From: Okapia johnstoni
Taxonomy: Eukaryota; Chordata; Mammalia; Artiodactyla; Giraffidae
Direction of reading: 5' to 3'
Length of the DNA: 64,000 bases
Assembly: GCA_024291935.2 (NCBI GenBank)
Contig: CM044311.1
Span: 24,928,001-24,992,000, forward strand
Shown here: piece after piece, positions 47,001 to 58,248 of the stretch
Numbering within the stretch: position 1 is the stretch's first letter
Layout: the number at the start of each line of letters is the position of its first letter
Position numbers and translations under genes: made by a program
The notes under the pieces: generated by a model
Seen by the model: the letters and a program-made list of their open reading frames with translations, nothing else
Databases searched by the model: none
Told to the model about the DNA's origin: nothing

Positions 47001-49860
47001 ATTTTATTGTGTATTTAGAGCGTTTTTTTGCATATACAATCATGTCTGCAAATTAAGACAGTTTTACTCCTTCTTTGTAACTGTGATGCCTTTTTTTTTT
47101 TTTCTTGCCTTATTGGACCGACATGCACTATTTAATGATGACTGGGATCGGTGCATGTATATGTCTTCTTGTTTTCAATTTTAAAGTGATTCTATTTAGT
47201 GTTTCACCACTAAATATAATATGAACTCTAAGTTTTTTAGAAATGCTTTTATTTTCTTAGTTTTTTGAGTTTTTTTATCATGAACACTGACATTTGTCAG
47301 ATTTTTTTTTTTACCTTCTGTATTGATTGATTATCTTGTTTTATTCTCACAATATCAACCTGCACTTCTATAATATCCACACCAAGTCATGATGCAGCAT
47401 CATTATTTTTATATATTGTTGGATTCCATTGATTTTTTGTAATTTTTTTCTAATGCCTTGTTATTTAGGGATCAAAGATTCAAATCTTCCTTGAAAGTCA
47501 CCTCCTCCTTTATGTTCCACAATATCTCCATAGAACTGGTATTATTTTTGACAAAATATCTCAGTAAAATCATCTGGCTATGTGTATTTCCTTGTGAAAA
47601 TGCTTTAATTACAAAGTCATGTTTTTAACAGATGTAGAGCTCTCTTAATTTTATTTTGCTTCTTTTGTCAGTTGTAATTCATTATTCCTAAAGAAATTTT
47701 CAATTTTATCTTTCATCAAATTTATAAGTGTTAAGCTGATCATCATACTTTTACTATCCTTTTAATATCTTACTGTCTATTGTGACATTAGCCCTTTTAT
47801 ATCCCTAATATTTCTAATTTGTGCTCTCTCTCTCTTTTCTTCATCAGTCTATTAAAAAAGAAACAGTTTATTTTCTCTATTGTTTGTTTTCTATTTCACT
47901 AATTCTGTTCTAACAGATCTTGTTTTTTCCTTCTTCATATTTTGCCTTCCACTTTCTTTATTTTTCTAACTTTTTAAGTTTGAAATTTAGGTAATTATAT
48001 TTTTTCCTTTTATGGGGTGTTGTGATCACTTATGTGAGTGCTAATTCATGTATATCAGTGTCATCTTTTCATTTCGTATCAGCTTGAAATATTTTTTAAA
48101 AGCCCACATGATATACCTTTGATCCATAGATTCTTTGAAATTCTGTTTTACACTTTTGATGACATTCTAGAGATCTTTCTCCTTGATTTCTAATTTCTAA
48201 TTTAATTCTCTTATGACCAGAAAACATAGCCAATAACTAATATTTCTGAAATTTATTAAGAAACATTTTATGACTCACCATATGAGGTATGGAAAGCACC
48301 AGTAGCTCAGTTGGTAAAGAAGCCACCTACAATGCAGGAGACCTTGTTCTGATTTCTGGGTGGGGAACATCCCTTGGAGAAAGGAACAGCTACCCTCTTC
48401 AGTATTCTGGTCTGGAGAATCCCATGGAAAAAGGAGCCCGGCAGGCTACAGTCCATGGGGTCGCAAAGAGTTGGACACTACTGAGCAACTTCCATTTATA
48501 TAAGCTATATTTCTAAGTGTTCCAAATGCAGTGAAAAAGAATGTATATTCTTCAGTTTGGGGATATTGTGTGCTTTAAAATTCTATTTGTGTATGTCACT
48601 TATTTTTAAAATCTTCTGCATAATTACTGGACTTTATATAGATGATTTATCAGTTATTGGCAAGCTATGTTAAAGTTTCTAATGCTAAGTTATAATCTTA
48701 ATTTATTCTCTTAGGGCTATTCGTTTGGCTCCATATATTCAAGTGCTATTATTAAGTGTGTTAGTCTTATGACATACTTAATTTCTATTAAATTAACACT
48801 TTGTCATAATGCAATAAACCTCTATATTTTATATAACACTCTTTGTCTCTATTTGTTATGATCATTAAAAACCAGTCTATCTTTTTAAAACTTTTTTATT
48901 CAAGATATAACTTTTATTATGGTTTTGTTTTCAATTTATCTGAGTATTTGCATTTAAAATACTTCCTTTGTAGATAATATGGCTTTAGGTGCTAAATATT
49001 TACCTATTCTGACAAGAATTGATTTTAATACCTATATTTAGTTTTTATGTATTTAAAATAGCTATTCCTATGCTTCTTTAAAATTTGACCATTTTGCTAC
49101 TTGTTTTCTATTTCTCACATCTTTATTTTGTTACTTTATTTCCTCTTCTTTTCTGCCATTTTAATTTCCCTATTGCTTTTTCAACTATATCTCTTTTTAT
49201 TTTAAATAGTTCCACTTGCAATTACAACACATATTTTGTGTACCCTTATGTTACCAGAGCTCATCTAGACATCCTTAATGCAATAAAACACCATTTATAG
49301 CGCTCTTCCTCTGTATTTTGCATCAGTGATGCTAAAAAATTTGGTATCTCCACAATGCAGTGTTACTATTAATGTTTTCAGAGTTGTACATTAAAAAATT
49401 AAGGGAAGAAAAATAAATCAATAGATATATACACCTATTTTTGTGATTTCTTATGTTCTTGCTCCTTCTTATAAATCTATTTTCATTTAATGTAATTTTT
49501 TTTGAGACCGTAGATGTATCTTTAACAATTCATATAGCTCAGTGTTGTTGGTGACAAGTTCCTTTGGCTTAATTTATCTAAAAGTGACTATAATTAACCT
49601 TCATTTTTGGTTGATATAGAATTGCATATCTTCTCTTTTACCTCACTAAAGATATTATGTCATTGTCTTTTGGTCCACATTATTTATGATAAAATTCAAT
49701 CATCAAATTTTTCCCCAAATGTACATTTTATGGCTTTTTCATTCCTTGGGCTTTCTGAATTTTGCTGATGAAATGACTTGCTTTGGTTCTTTTGTATTTT
49801 GCTGCTTGACTTAGCTGATCAGCTTGGATATATAAATTAATATTTTTTCACCACACTTGT
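47001..49860 (-). mobile_element. Old L1M ORF2 region, minus strand, decayed
   Basis: Antisense L1 ORF2 can be followed at low identity: 'acagttttactccttctttg', 'ttttttatcatgaacactga', 'atattgttggattccattg', 'aagaatgtatattcttcag' and finally 'attgtcttttggtccacatt', in 3'-to-5' order of L1. No open frame longer than ~75 codons survives. A SINE is inserted at 48,293. With 41,930-42,825 and 44,427-44,522 it probably formed one element. Confidence 0.7.
48293..48495 (+). mobile_element. Bov-tA SINE, plus strand, inside L1M
   Basis: Head ('caccagtagctcagttgg') to tail ('gagttggacactactgagc'). It interrupts the antisense L1M, so it is younger. Confidence 0.93.
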
Positions 49861-49867
49861 GAATACG

Positions 49868-50073
49868 TTCAGTTCAGTTCAGTCGCTCAGTCATGTTCAA
49901 CTTTTTACAACCCCATAGAGTGTAGTCCACTCTGTCCATGGGATTTCACAGGTTACAGTATTGGAATGGGTTCCCATTTCCTTCTCCAGGATATCTTCCT
50001 GACCCAGGGATCAAACTGATATTTCCTTGATTGGCAGGCAGATTCTTTACCACTGAGCCACCAGGGAAGCCCC
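49868..50073 (-). mobile_element. Bov-tA SINE, minus strand, at L1M-L1M junction
   Basis: Tail ('gttcagttcagttcagtcgc') to head (ctgagccaccagggaagcc equivalent at 50,055-50,073). It lies between the minus-strand L1M on the left and the plus-strand L1M on the right. Confidence 0.94.
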
Positions 50074-50084
50074 ATTAGAAAGGA

Positions 50085-50278
50085 TGTGTAGCGACAAGCT
50101 ATCAGATACTGCTAGTGGGTATGTTTATTGCTAGAATCAGCTGGGAAAGTATTTGGCATTATGTAGTAAATCTAAGCAAAAATCTCACCTATACAGCACT
50201 GTTTCTAGGTATAAACCGAAGAGAAACATGTGCATAATTCCACCAACACAAGTACAAAAATATTCACAGCAGCATTGT
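50085..50278 (+). mobile_element. Old L1M 3' region, plus strand, part 1
   Basis: 'cacctatacagcactgtttc' and 'ccgaagagaaacatgtgcat' to 'tattcacagcagcattgt' follow the L1M 3' region in sense. It is cut by a young L1 fragment at 50,279. Confidence 0.75.
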
Positions 50279-50371
50279 TTTTTTTTTAATTTTATTTATT
50301 TTTTAATTGAAGGATAATTGCTTTACAGAATTGTGTTGGTTTCTGCCAAACATCAACATAAATTAGCCATA
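50279..50371 (-). mobile_element. Very short young L1 3' end, minus strand
   Basis: Just 93 bp of ruminant L1 3' UTR in reverse (T-run, then ataattgctttacagaatt). Imperfect 13-bp TSDs, acagcagcattgt (50266-50278) and acagcagcgttct (50372-50384), bracket it: an extreme 5' truncation inside the old L1M. Confidence 0.88.
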
Positions 50372-50508
50372 ACAGCAGCGTTCTTTATAATTCCTATAAG
50401 TGAAAATAGTACAAATATCCATTAACAGTATAGTGGATAAAAACATCTTGGGATTTTTACATAGCAGAATATAACACACAACATTATAAATTAACTAACT
50501 ACTTCTAT
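50372..50508 (+). mobile_element. Old L1M 3' region, plus strand, part 2
   Basis: 'aaatatccattaacagtata' and 'tacatagcagaatataacac' continue the L1M after the young L1 insertion, up to the BovB TSD aactacttctat at 50,497-50,508. Confidence 0.75.
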
Positions 50509-52433
50509 TAATTTATAATGCTGTGTAAGTGTGGCTCAGATCATGAACTCCTTATTGCCAAATTCAGGCTTAAATTGAAGAAAGTAGGAAAAACCGCTAG
50601 ACCATTCAGGTATGACCTAAATCAAATCCCTTACAATTATACAGTGGAAGTGACAAATAGATTAAAGGGACTAGATCTGATAGACAGAGTGCCTGATGAA
50701 CTATGGACAGAGGTTCGTGACATTGTACAGGAGACAGGGATCAAGACAATCCCCATGGAAAAGAAATGCAAAAAAGCAAAATGGCTGTCTGAGGAGGACT
50801 TACAAATAGCTGGGAAGAGAAGAGAAGTGAAAAGCAAAGGAGAAAAGGAAAGATATTCCCATCTGAATACAGAGCTCCAAAGAATAGCAAGGAGAGATAA
50901 GAAAGCCTTCCTCAGTGATCAATGCAAAGAAATAGAGGAAAACAACAGAATGGGAAAGACTAGAGATCTCTTCAAGAAAATTAGAGATACTAAGGGAATA
51001 TTTCATGCAAAGATGGGCTCGATAAAGGACAGAAATGGTATGGACCTAACAGAAGCAGAAGATATTAAGAAGAGGTGGCAAGAATACACAGAAGAACTGT
51101 ACAAAAAAGATCTTCACGACCCAGATAATCATGATGGTGTGATCACTCACATAGAGCCAGACACCCTGGAATGTGAAGTCAAGTGGCCTTAGAAAGCATC
51201 ACTATGAACAAAGCTAGTGAAGGTGATGGAATTCCAGCTGAGCTATTTCGAATTCTCAAAGATGATGCTGTGAAAGTGTTGTACTCGATCTGCCAGCAAA
51301 TTTATCATCGAAAAAGCAAGAGAGTTCCAGAAAAACATCTATTTCTGCTTTATTGATTATGCCAAAGCCTTGGACTGTGTGGATCACAATAAACTGTGGA
51401 AAATTCTGAAAGAGATGGGAATACCAGACCATCTGACCTGTCTCTTAAGAAACCTGTATGCAGGTCAGGAAGCAACAGTTAGAACTGGACATGCAACAAC
51501 AGACTGTTTCCAAATAGGAAAAGGAGTATGTCAAGGCTGTATATGGTCACCCTGCTTATTTATCTTATATGCAGAGTACATCATGAGAAACGCTGGGCTG
51601 AAAGAAGCAGAAGCTGGAATCAAGATTGCCGGGAGAAATATCAATAACCTCAGATATGCGGATGACACCACCCTTATGGCAGAAAGTGAAGAAGAACTAA
51701 GGAGCCTCTTGATGAAGGTGAAAGAGGAGAGTGAAAAAGTTGGCTTAAAGCTTAACGTTCAGAAAACTAAGTCATGGCATCTGGTCCCATCACTTCATGG
51801 GAAGTAGATGGGGAAACAGTGGAAACAGTGTCAGACTTTATTTTTGGGGCCTCCAAAATCACTGCTGATGGTGATTGCAGCCATGAAATTAAAAGACGCT
51901 TACTCCTTGGAAGGAAGGTTTTGACCAACCTAGATAGCATATTGAAAAGCAGAGACATTACTTTGCCAACAAAGGTCCATCTAATCAGGGCTGTTGTTTT
52001 CCCAGTGGTCATGTATGGGTGTGAGAATTGGACAGTGAAGAAAGCTGAACGCCAAATAATTGATCCTTTTGAACTGTGGTGTTGGATAAGACTCTTGAGA
52101 GTCCCTTGGACTGCAAGGAGATCCAACCAGTCCATCCTAAAGGAGATCAGTCCTGGGTGTTCATTGGAAGGACTGATGTTGAAGCTGAAACTCCAATACT
52201 TTGGCCACCTCATGTGAAGAGTTGACTCATTGGAAAAGACTCTAATGCTGGGAAGGATTGGGGGCAGGAGGAGAAGGGGACGACAGAGGATGAGATGGTT
52301 GGATGGCATCACTGACTCGATGGACATGGATTTGGGTAAACTCCGGGAATTGGTGATGGACAGGGAGGCCTGGCATGCTGTGATTCATGGGGTTGCAAAG
52401 AGTCGGACACGACTGAGCGACTGAACTGAATTG
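50509..52433 (+). mobile_element. BovB LINE, EN C-terminus to tail, 240-bp internal deletion
   Basis: The best-preserved BovB here. A 224-codon frame (50,518-51,192) opens with the endonuclease motif GSDHELL and covers the EN-RT linker. After a frameshift, an internal deletion of about 240 bp at 51,302/51,303 removes the first part of the RT. The RT palm continues for 145 codons (51,370-51,807) with an intact YADD box, then 147 codons (51,774-52,217) and 64 codons (52,230-52,424) to the tail. A perfect 12-bp TSD, aactacttctat, lies at 50,497-50,508 and 52,434-52,445. Deletion and frameshifts preclude function. Confidence 0.97.
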
Positions 52434-52728
52434 AACTACTTCTATACACAACAGAATATGTTGTTTTCACCAACTACATAATTCCGTTTCCAAGAAAATA
52501 AAAATCTGGCAATATTCATCAGTGATAGCAGCCTAAATAGTGATTGCCTCAAATTGAAGATAGTCTATGAATAGCTCAATTTTGTGGAGAATGAGCAAGT
52601 TTTCTGTGATGTTGAAAGTGTGCAATATCTTTATCTGGGTAGTACTTAAATACATACACAATCACACATAGTATACATACATGTATGAGCTATCAAGATT
52701 TCTGCATTTGACTCTAGATACATTACCC
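52434..52728 (+). mobile_element. Old L1M 3' end, plus strand, part 3
   Basis: 'attccgtttccaagaaaata' and 'gatagcagcctaaatagtga' to 'tttctgtgatgttgaaagtg' follow the L1M 3' UTR in sense, after which it fades. Confidence 0.65.
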
Positions 52729-52838
52729 TCACCCACTCCAGTACTCTTGCCTGGAAAATCCCATGGACAAAGCAGCCTGGTAGCCTACAGTCCATGGGGT
52801 CACAGAGAGTGGGACACAACTGAGTGACTTCACCTTCA
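52729..52838 (+). mobile_element. BOV-A-type SINE monomer, plus strand
   Basis: 'cacccactccagtactcttg' to 'gagtgacttcaccttcac' is the first monomer type of BOV-A2 without its start. Confidence 0.88.
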
Positions 52839-53262
52839 CATTATTTGCAAATAAAATGCTTTAAAATCTTACAAAAACTATTGGAATGTCAAGATTTTAT
52901 GTAATAGAAATAATTCTGTGTATAATTGCTGATAGAATTAAAATTAACTCAAGCACTCTGAAGCACAATCTCACAAAATCTAATAAATTAAAAGCTATTT
53001 GGCATTAAGACTCAGCACTTTTAGATTAATCTTAGTGAAATGCTGATTTAAATACATTAGGATACATATATAAAAATGTCTAAACTAGCATTTACACATA
53101 ATATAATATCAATAGGTATAAAGATAAATGATCTAAGGTCCTAAGGATGAATATTACAATTACAATTTTTAAAGACATAATGATGCCAAATAATTCATAC
53201 AGTATGATGATATTTGCATAACATGAAATATCAAAACCATATTATATAATTTAGCCACAGCT
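52839..53262. other. Unannotated AT-rich DNA
   Basis: No repeat or exon is recognised. Confidence 0.5.
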
Positions 53263-53271
53263 ATATTAAAA

Positions 53272-53487
53272 GTGGGGTCCCATGTGGCACAGTGCTAAAG
53301 AGTCCATCTGCCAATAGAGGAGCCGTGGGAGATGTAGGTTCAATCCCTGTTGTGGGAAGATCCCCTGCAGTAGGAAATGGCAATCTGCTCCAGTGTTCTT
53401 GCCTGGAAAATTCTATGGACAGAGGAGCCTGGAGGGTAACAGTCCATGGGGTCACAAAGAGTCAGACACGATGGAGTACATGCATGC
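53272..53487 (+). mobile_element. Bov-tA SINE, plus strand, full length
   Basis: Head ('gtcccatgtggcacagtgc', diverged) to tail ('gtcagacacgatggagtac'). A perfect 9-bp TSD, atattaaaa, lies at 53,263-53,271 and 53,488-53,496. Confidence 0.94.
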
Positions 53488-53496
53488 ATATTAAAA

Positions 53497-53746
53497 ATAT
53501 AATAAAACACATGGAATAAAACATTATGAAAATTATTACTCTGGGAATAAGAAATCAGAGTTTCAATTGTATTATTTATATTTTATTTATTTAAACTGGG
53601 TGGTGTGTAACCAAAGCTTTATTATTTTCATATACATATAACTTAATACATAAATATTTTTAGGATGAATATTAACAGGAAATGTGTAAGCTAAACTACA
53701 AAGTAAACCCAGGAAAACATAGCTTCTATAGAAATTCTACAATCAA
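53497..53746. other. AT-rich DNA, possibly old L1 tail
   Basis: 'ttaaactgggtggtgtgtaa' resembles the end of an old L1 3' UTR; the rest is unrecognised. Confidence 0.35.
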
Positions 53747-54046
53747 CAGTATTATGGACTCTGTGGGAGAGGGTGAGGGCGGGATGATATGGGAGAATGG
53801 CATTGAAGCATGTAAATTATCATATGTGAAACAAATCGCCAGTCCAGGTTCGATGCATGATACAGGGTGCTCGGGGCTGGTGCACCGGGATGACCCGGAG
53901 GGATGGGATGGGGAGGGAAGTGGGAGGGGGATTCTGGAGGGGAAAACATGTACACCCATGGTGGATTCATGTCAATGTATGGCAAAACAAATGCAATATT
54001 GTAAAGTTAAAAAATAGATAAATAAACTAACTTAAAGAAAAAAATT
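53747..54046 (+). mobile_element. Ruminant L1 3' end, plus strand, 5' truncated
   Basis: About 300 bp of ruminant L1 3' UTR in sense: 'cgccagtccaggttcgatgc', a G-rich block (53,885-53,940), 'ggcaaaacaaatgcaatatt' and an A-rich tail. A perfect 12-bp TSD, ttctacaatcaa, lies at 53,735-53,746 and 54,047-54,058. Frames of 111 codons (plus) and 77 codons (minus) come from the UTR and are not genes. It is probably among the youngest insertions here. Confidence 0.94.
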
Positions 54047-54058
54047 TTCTACAATCAA

Positions 54059-55019
54059 TAATCTTTACAAAGAAAATATTAACAGTAAATTCATGCATCT
54101 GACTGAACATGATATGAGGAAAAACTGTCATGTTCATTAACACTTGGCTGACAGTGGATATATTTCATATCTCTGCAACTAACATGTAAATAAAAATTGT
54201 ATTTCCCTACTGAAATATGGTTTAATACTGTCATATTTACTGCTACCAAATGCATGCACAATGACAGCAGAGAGAATGAGTGATGTTGATCTAATTATCT
54301 CATTAAATGCATATCATATTTGAAGGGTAGCAGAATGCTCATTTTCTAGTCATTAATCCAGATCAACTAAGAAAACAGGAGAATAAAAAATGTCTTATAG
54401 CTTATAGCTTCTTTACAAGTTGAAATTGATGAAATATATGAACGGAGAACCAAGAGCTTTCATGGAATTTCTATTCAAAGGCTGTGTTCAGCTTCTTTAT
54501 AAGAACAAGAAACAAAGTCAATTAAAGATAAACATTGGTTGGGAGAATTAAAACAATTATTTTGAGAAACCAGGAGGCTGGATAAAAGCATCTGCATATA
54601 TGTCCATAAACCATAGGGGAAATTCTTGTTATGAAGGCTGTATTCGATATCTTAGTACATGAGTGGAAACTTTGTGGTATCCTCAACACACAAGATATTT
54701 TTATCTGTTTCTTGCTGTTTGAAAATCTAGGTTGCCTGTTTATTAAGCTGTTTCTCAGTTCTTGGCCAGGTCTCCATGGACTCTTTCCTTTTCCTTTCCA
54801 TATCCCAAGGTTGCAGTCTGCTTTACTTCTCAGGTTACTTATTTCCAACTGCTCTGTTCTGAAGCTTCTCAGCAAAGACTGAATGTGGAGTAGAGCATAT
54901 TCACTCCCATATTTCTTTCTCTGTGAACATTGAAGTAAGCACCTAAGCTCATCATTGTTTAATGAAAAGAGGCTATTAATTACAATATGAATATCACCAA
55001 TAAAAAGGAAAGAGCACTA
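54059..55019. other. Unannotated DNA
   Basis: No repeat family is recognised. Frames of 117 codons (minus, 54,522-54,875) and 83 codons (plus, 54,631-54,882) overlap each other. Neither has a recognisable domain, and frames of this length are expected by chance in a window this size. Confidence 0.5.
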
Positions 55020-55235
55020 CTTAGCTTGGGCTGCTAGAGCTAAAGTACCATAGACTGAGTGACTTAATAAACAGTTGTTTCTCACAGTTACAGAGGCTGA
55101 GATTTCAAGATCAAGGTGCTGGCAGATTTGATTCCTGGTAAAAGCCTTCTTCCTGATTTACACACAACATCCTCTCAAGACATAAAAGAGAAAGAGAGCT
55201 CTCTTCCTCTTTTTTTAAAAACACTAATCTCATCA
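55020..55235 (-). mobile_element. MaLR LTR (MST/MLT1 type), minus strand, right half of LTR
   Basis: 'gcttgggctgctagagctaa', 'accatagactgagtgactt', 'tttctcacagttacagaggc' and 'agatcaaggtgctggcagat' are the reverse complement of an ERVL-MaLR LTR of the MST/THE1/MLT1A type. The BovB that follows interrupts it; it resumes at 56,655. Confidence 0.82.
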
Positions 55236-56644
55236 TAGAAAAAGCAAGAGAATTCCAGAAAAAATCTACTTCTGCTTCATTATGCTAAAACCTTTGACTG
55301 TCTGGATCACAACAAACTGTGGAAAATTCTTAAAGAGAAATAGGAACACCAGATCACTTACCTGCCTCTTGAGAAACCTGCATACAGGTCAAGAAGCAAC
55401 AGTTAGAACCAGACATGGAACAACTAACTGGTTTCAAATTGGGAAAGGAGTACATCAAAGCTGCATATTATCACCCTGCTTATTTAACTTATATGCAGAG
55501 TACACTCGAAATGCTGGGCTGGATTAACCACAAGCCAGAATCAAAACCGCCAGAGAAATATCAATAACCTCAGATATGCAAATGACACCACCCTTATGAT
55601 AGAAAGCAAAGAGGAACTAAAGAGCCTCTTGATGAAAGCGAAAGAAGAGAGTGAAAACGCTGCCTTAAAACTCAACATTCTAAAAATGAAGGTCATGGCA
55701 TCCTGTCCCATCACTTCATGGCAAATAGATGGGGAAACAATGGAAACAGTGACAGACTTTATTTTCTTGGGCTCCAAAATCACTGCAGATGGTAACTGCA
55801 GCCGTGAAATTAAAAGACGCTTGCTCCTTGGAAGAAAAGCTATGACAAACCTACACAGCATATTAAAAAGCAGAGCTATTACTTTGCCAACAAAGGTCTG
55901 TCTAGTTACAGCTACAGTTTTTCCAATAGTCATGTATTAATGTGAGAGTTGGACCATAAAGAAGACTCAGCGCAGAAGAATTGATGCTTTCGAACTTTAG
56001 TGTTGGAGAAGACTCTTGAGATTCCCTTGGACTTCAAAGACGTCAAACTAGTCAATCCTAAAGGAAATCAGTCCTGGATATTCATTGGAAGGACTGACAC
56101 TGAAACTAAAGGACTGATACTGATGTTTTGGCCACATGTTGCAAAGAGGACTCATTAGAAAAGACCCTGATGCTGGCAAAGATTGAAGCGAGGAGGAGAA
56201 GGAGATGACAGAGGATGAGATGTTTGGATGGCATCACTGACTAGATGGACATCAGTTTGAACAAGCTCTGGGATTTGGTGAAGGACAGGGAAGCCTGGCA
56301 TGCTTTGCAGTGGGTTTGCAAAGAGTTGGACATGACTGCGGAGAAGGCAATGGCAACCCACTCCAGTACTCTTGCCTGGAAAATCCCATGGACGGAGGAG
56401 CCTGGTAGGCTGCAGTCGATGGGGTCGCAAAGAGTTGGACATGGCTGAGCGACTTCACCTTCACTTTTCACTTTCATTCATTGGAGAAGGAAATGGCAAC
56501 CCACTCCAGTGTTCTTGCCTGGAAAATCCCAGGGACAGCAGAGCTTGGTGGGCTGCCGTCTATGGGGTCGCACAGAGTTGGACACGACTAAAGCGACTTA
56601 GCAGCAGCAGTAGCAGGACATGACTGAGTGACTGAACAACAACA
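55236..56644 (+). mobile_element. BovB LINE, RT to tail, inside MaLR and carrying a BOV-A2
   Basis: BovB starts at the conserved 'aaaaagcaagagaattccag' of the RT and ends at the 'ctgaacaacaac' tail. Its frame is broken in several places. A 10-bp TSD, aatctcatca, lies at 55,226-55,235 and 56,645-56,654. The YADD box is altered to YAND (gatatgcaaatgacacc near 55,576). A BOV-A2 sits in its last 30 bases. Confidence 0.96.
56339..56615 (+). mobile_element. BOV-A2 dimeric SINE, plus strand, inside BovB tail
   Basis: Both monomers are complete (ggagaaggcaatggcaaccc, then the 'cttcacttttcactttcatt' linker, then ggagaaggaaatggcaaccc), ending in a short (AGC)n-like tail. A perfect 11-bp TSD of BovB sequence, ggacatgactg, lies at 56,328-56,338 and 56,616-56,626. 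It is the least diverged dimer here. Confidence 0.97.
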
Positions 56645-56654
56645 AATCTCATCA

Positions 56655-56787
56655 CAGGGGGCTTACTTTTATGACCTCATTTAAACCTAATTACTTTCCA
56701 AAGACCCCACCTCCAGACACTATCACATTGAGAGTTAGAGATTCAAAATATGAATTTGGGAGAGACATAAACATTCATTCCTAATAA
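56655..56787 (-). mobile_element. MaLR LTR (MST/MLT1 type), minus strand, left half of LTR
   Basis: 'ttatgacctcatttaaacct', 'ccaaagaccccacctccag' and 'gaatttgggagagacataaa' continue the MaLR LTR to its terminus near 56,787 after the BovB. Confidence 0.82.
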
Positions 56788-57839
56788 CACACAAATTCTA
56801 GAAATATTAACATGTAATAGTAATCCACCCGTATCCCAGGTTCTTGACTCTTTTCTTACATAGATCTGGAAGTTTTCCCAAGATATCCTGAAAAATAGGC
56901 TAAATTTCACAATTTGCCTTATTGACCTCAATTTCTATTTGGTTTTTTTTTTTTCTGCAATATTATATGAATGCAGAGACATGTTTTATGGATCAGACAG
57001 TGCTAAGTATGAATTAAACAATTTATGATTAAATACTCCTTACACTGGGTCAGGGTCTGGAAGAAGAGAGGGCAAAGAATTTTTTCATAAAATAAACTCT
57101 ACAGTATGGACTCCACCAGGCAATTGTAAAACAAAAACAAACTAACAAAAAAACTTGTCTTTCATCTTAGTCTTTTCAATAGCTTTTATCCAAAGCCCAT
57201 TTTGCCTCATAAACAGCCTTTGAGACTTTCTTATTTCCAGTAGAAGAGAAATCACTTGTTTATATACTATTTGAATAGCTAAATTATTAACATATTTGGG
57301 ACTTATCTTTCTATCTCACTTTCTATCTCAGGTAAAAAAATAAAAACCTGAGAAACTTAAATCTTCTGTTTCTCCATGGAAATGACACATAAAAGTTACA
57401 GCTATTTGTTAAAAAGTTAATTGATGGGAAATTGATACTATCTTCAATCAAATGAGCACTCTTCATGAATAAATAAAATTTCTATAAATGTAGAAAAATT
57501 CAGAGCTATGTGACAAAACTTTGATTTCATATATAGTATAATATTTAATTTATAATAGCTAACTGGTTTAAACTTATTATTTAGCACAGAAAAACCAAAA
57601 AACATCTTATTAAAATCTTATGAATATTTACCAAGCATTTTTCCTAAAACATATACTGAGCTATAGAAATATGTTTTCATTGTTGAAAGCCACTAGATAA
57701 ATAATAATTAAAACACTAAAAACACTTAATATTTTATAACAGGCAATGATCAAGTAAAAACTGCACATTCTAAATAATAAAACTGAAATAACAATTTAAA
57801 ATGATTTAGAATAATTTAGAAATGATTTTAAATGATTTA
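56788..57839. other. Unannotated AT-rich DNA
   Basis: No family is recognised. A short irregular array of 'aatgattta'-like words lies at 57,797-57,848. Confidence 0.5.
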
Positions 57840-58195
57840 GGATGATTTCTTTTAAGGAACTGGCTTATATGATTGTGTCTATTGAAGCTGGCAGTTGTGA
57901 AATTCATAGGGGAAGTTAGTACTTAGAACTCGGGAAGGGTTTCTATTACAGTGTCAAGGTAGTAGTCTCTTTCTTCTAAAAACCTCAGTCTTCGCTCCAA
58001 AGGTCTTCAATGAACTGAATGAGGTCCAAGCACAGTTTGGAGGCTAATTTACTTTACCTAAAGTCTACTGTTTATCAGAATTATTCTCATGAAATGATAA
58101 CATTTAGATTGGTGATGACCAGACAATCAAAGCCATCACAGTCTAACCGTGTTGAAACATAAAAGTAACCATCATAATGTATAAAGTGCTCAAGT
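57840..58195. repeat. Old interspersed repeat, family unassigned
   Basis: 'aaggaactggcttatatgat', 'gaagctggcagttgtgaaat', 'ctgaatgaggtccaagcac', 'taaagtctactgtttatcag' and 'gaaacataaaagtaacc' follow the order of a widespread old mammalian repeat that I recall but cannot name securely. Confidence 0.5.
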
Positions 58196-58248
58196 TAAAA
58201 AAAATTGCCACAAAATTATGAATTGTTTAACTATTGCTTTTCATATAT

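Noticed and set aside
50518..51192. 224-codon open frame, longest in the window
   Set aside because: It translates to the BovB endonuclease end and EN-RT linker (GSDHELL motif) inside a TSD-flanked, internally deleted BovB; it is a retrotransposon relic, not a host gene.
53682..54017. 111-codon plus-strand frame and overlapping minus-strand frames
   Set aside because: They cover a TSD-flanked ruminant L1 3' UTR, which is non-coding.
54522..54875. 117-codon minus-strand frame in non-repetitive DNA
   Set aside because: No recognisable domain, an overlapping frame on the other strand, and a length expected by chance a few times in 64 kb of AT-rich DNA.
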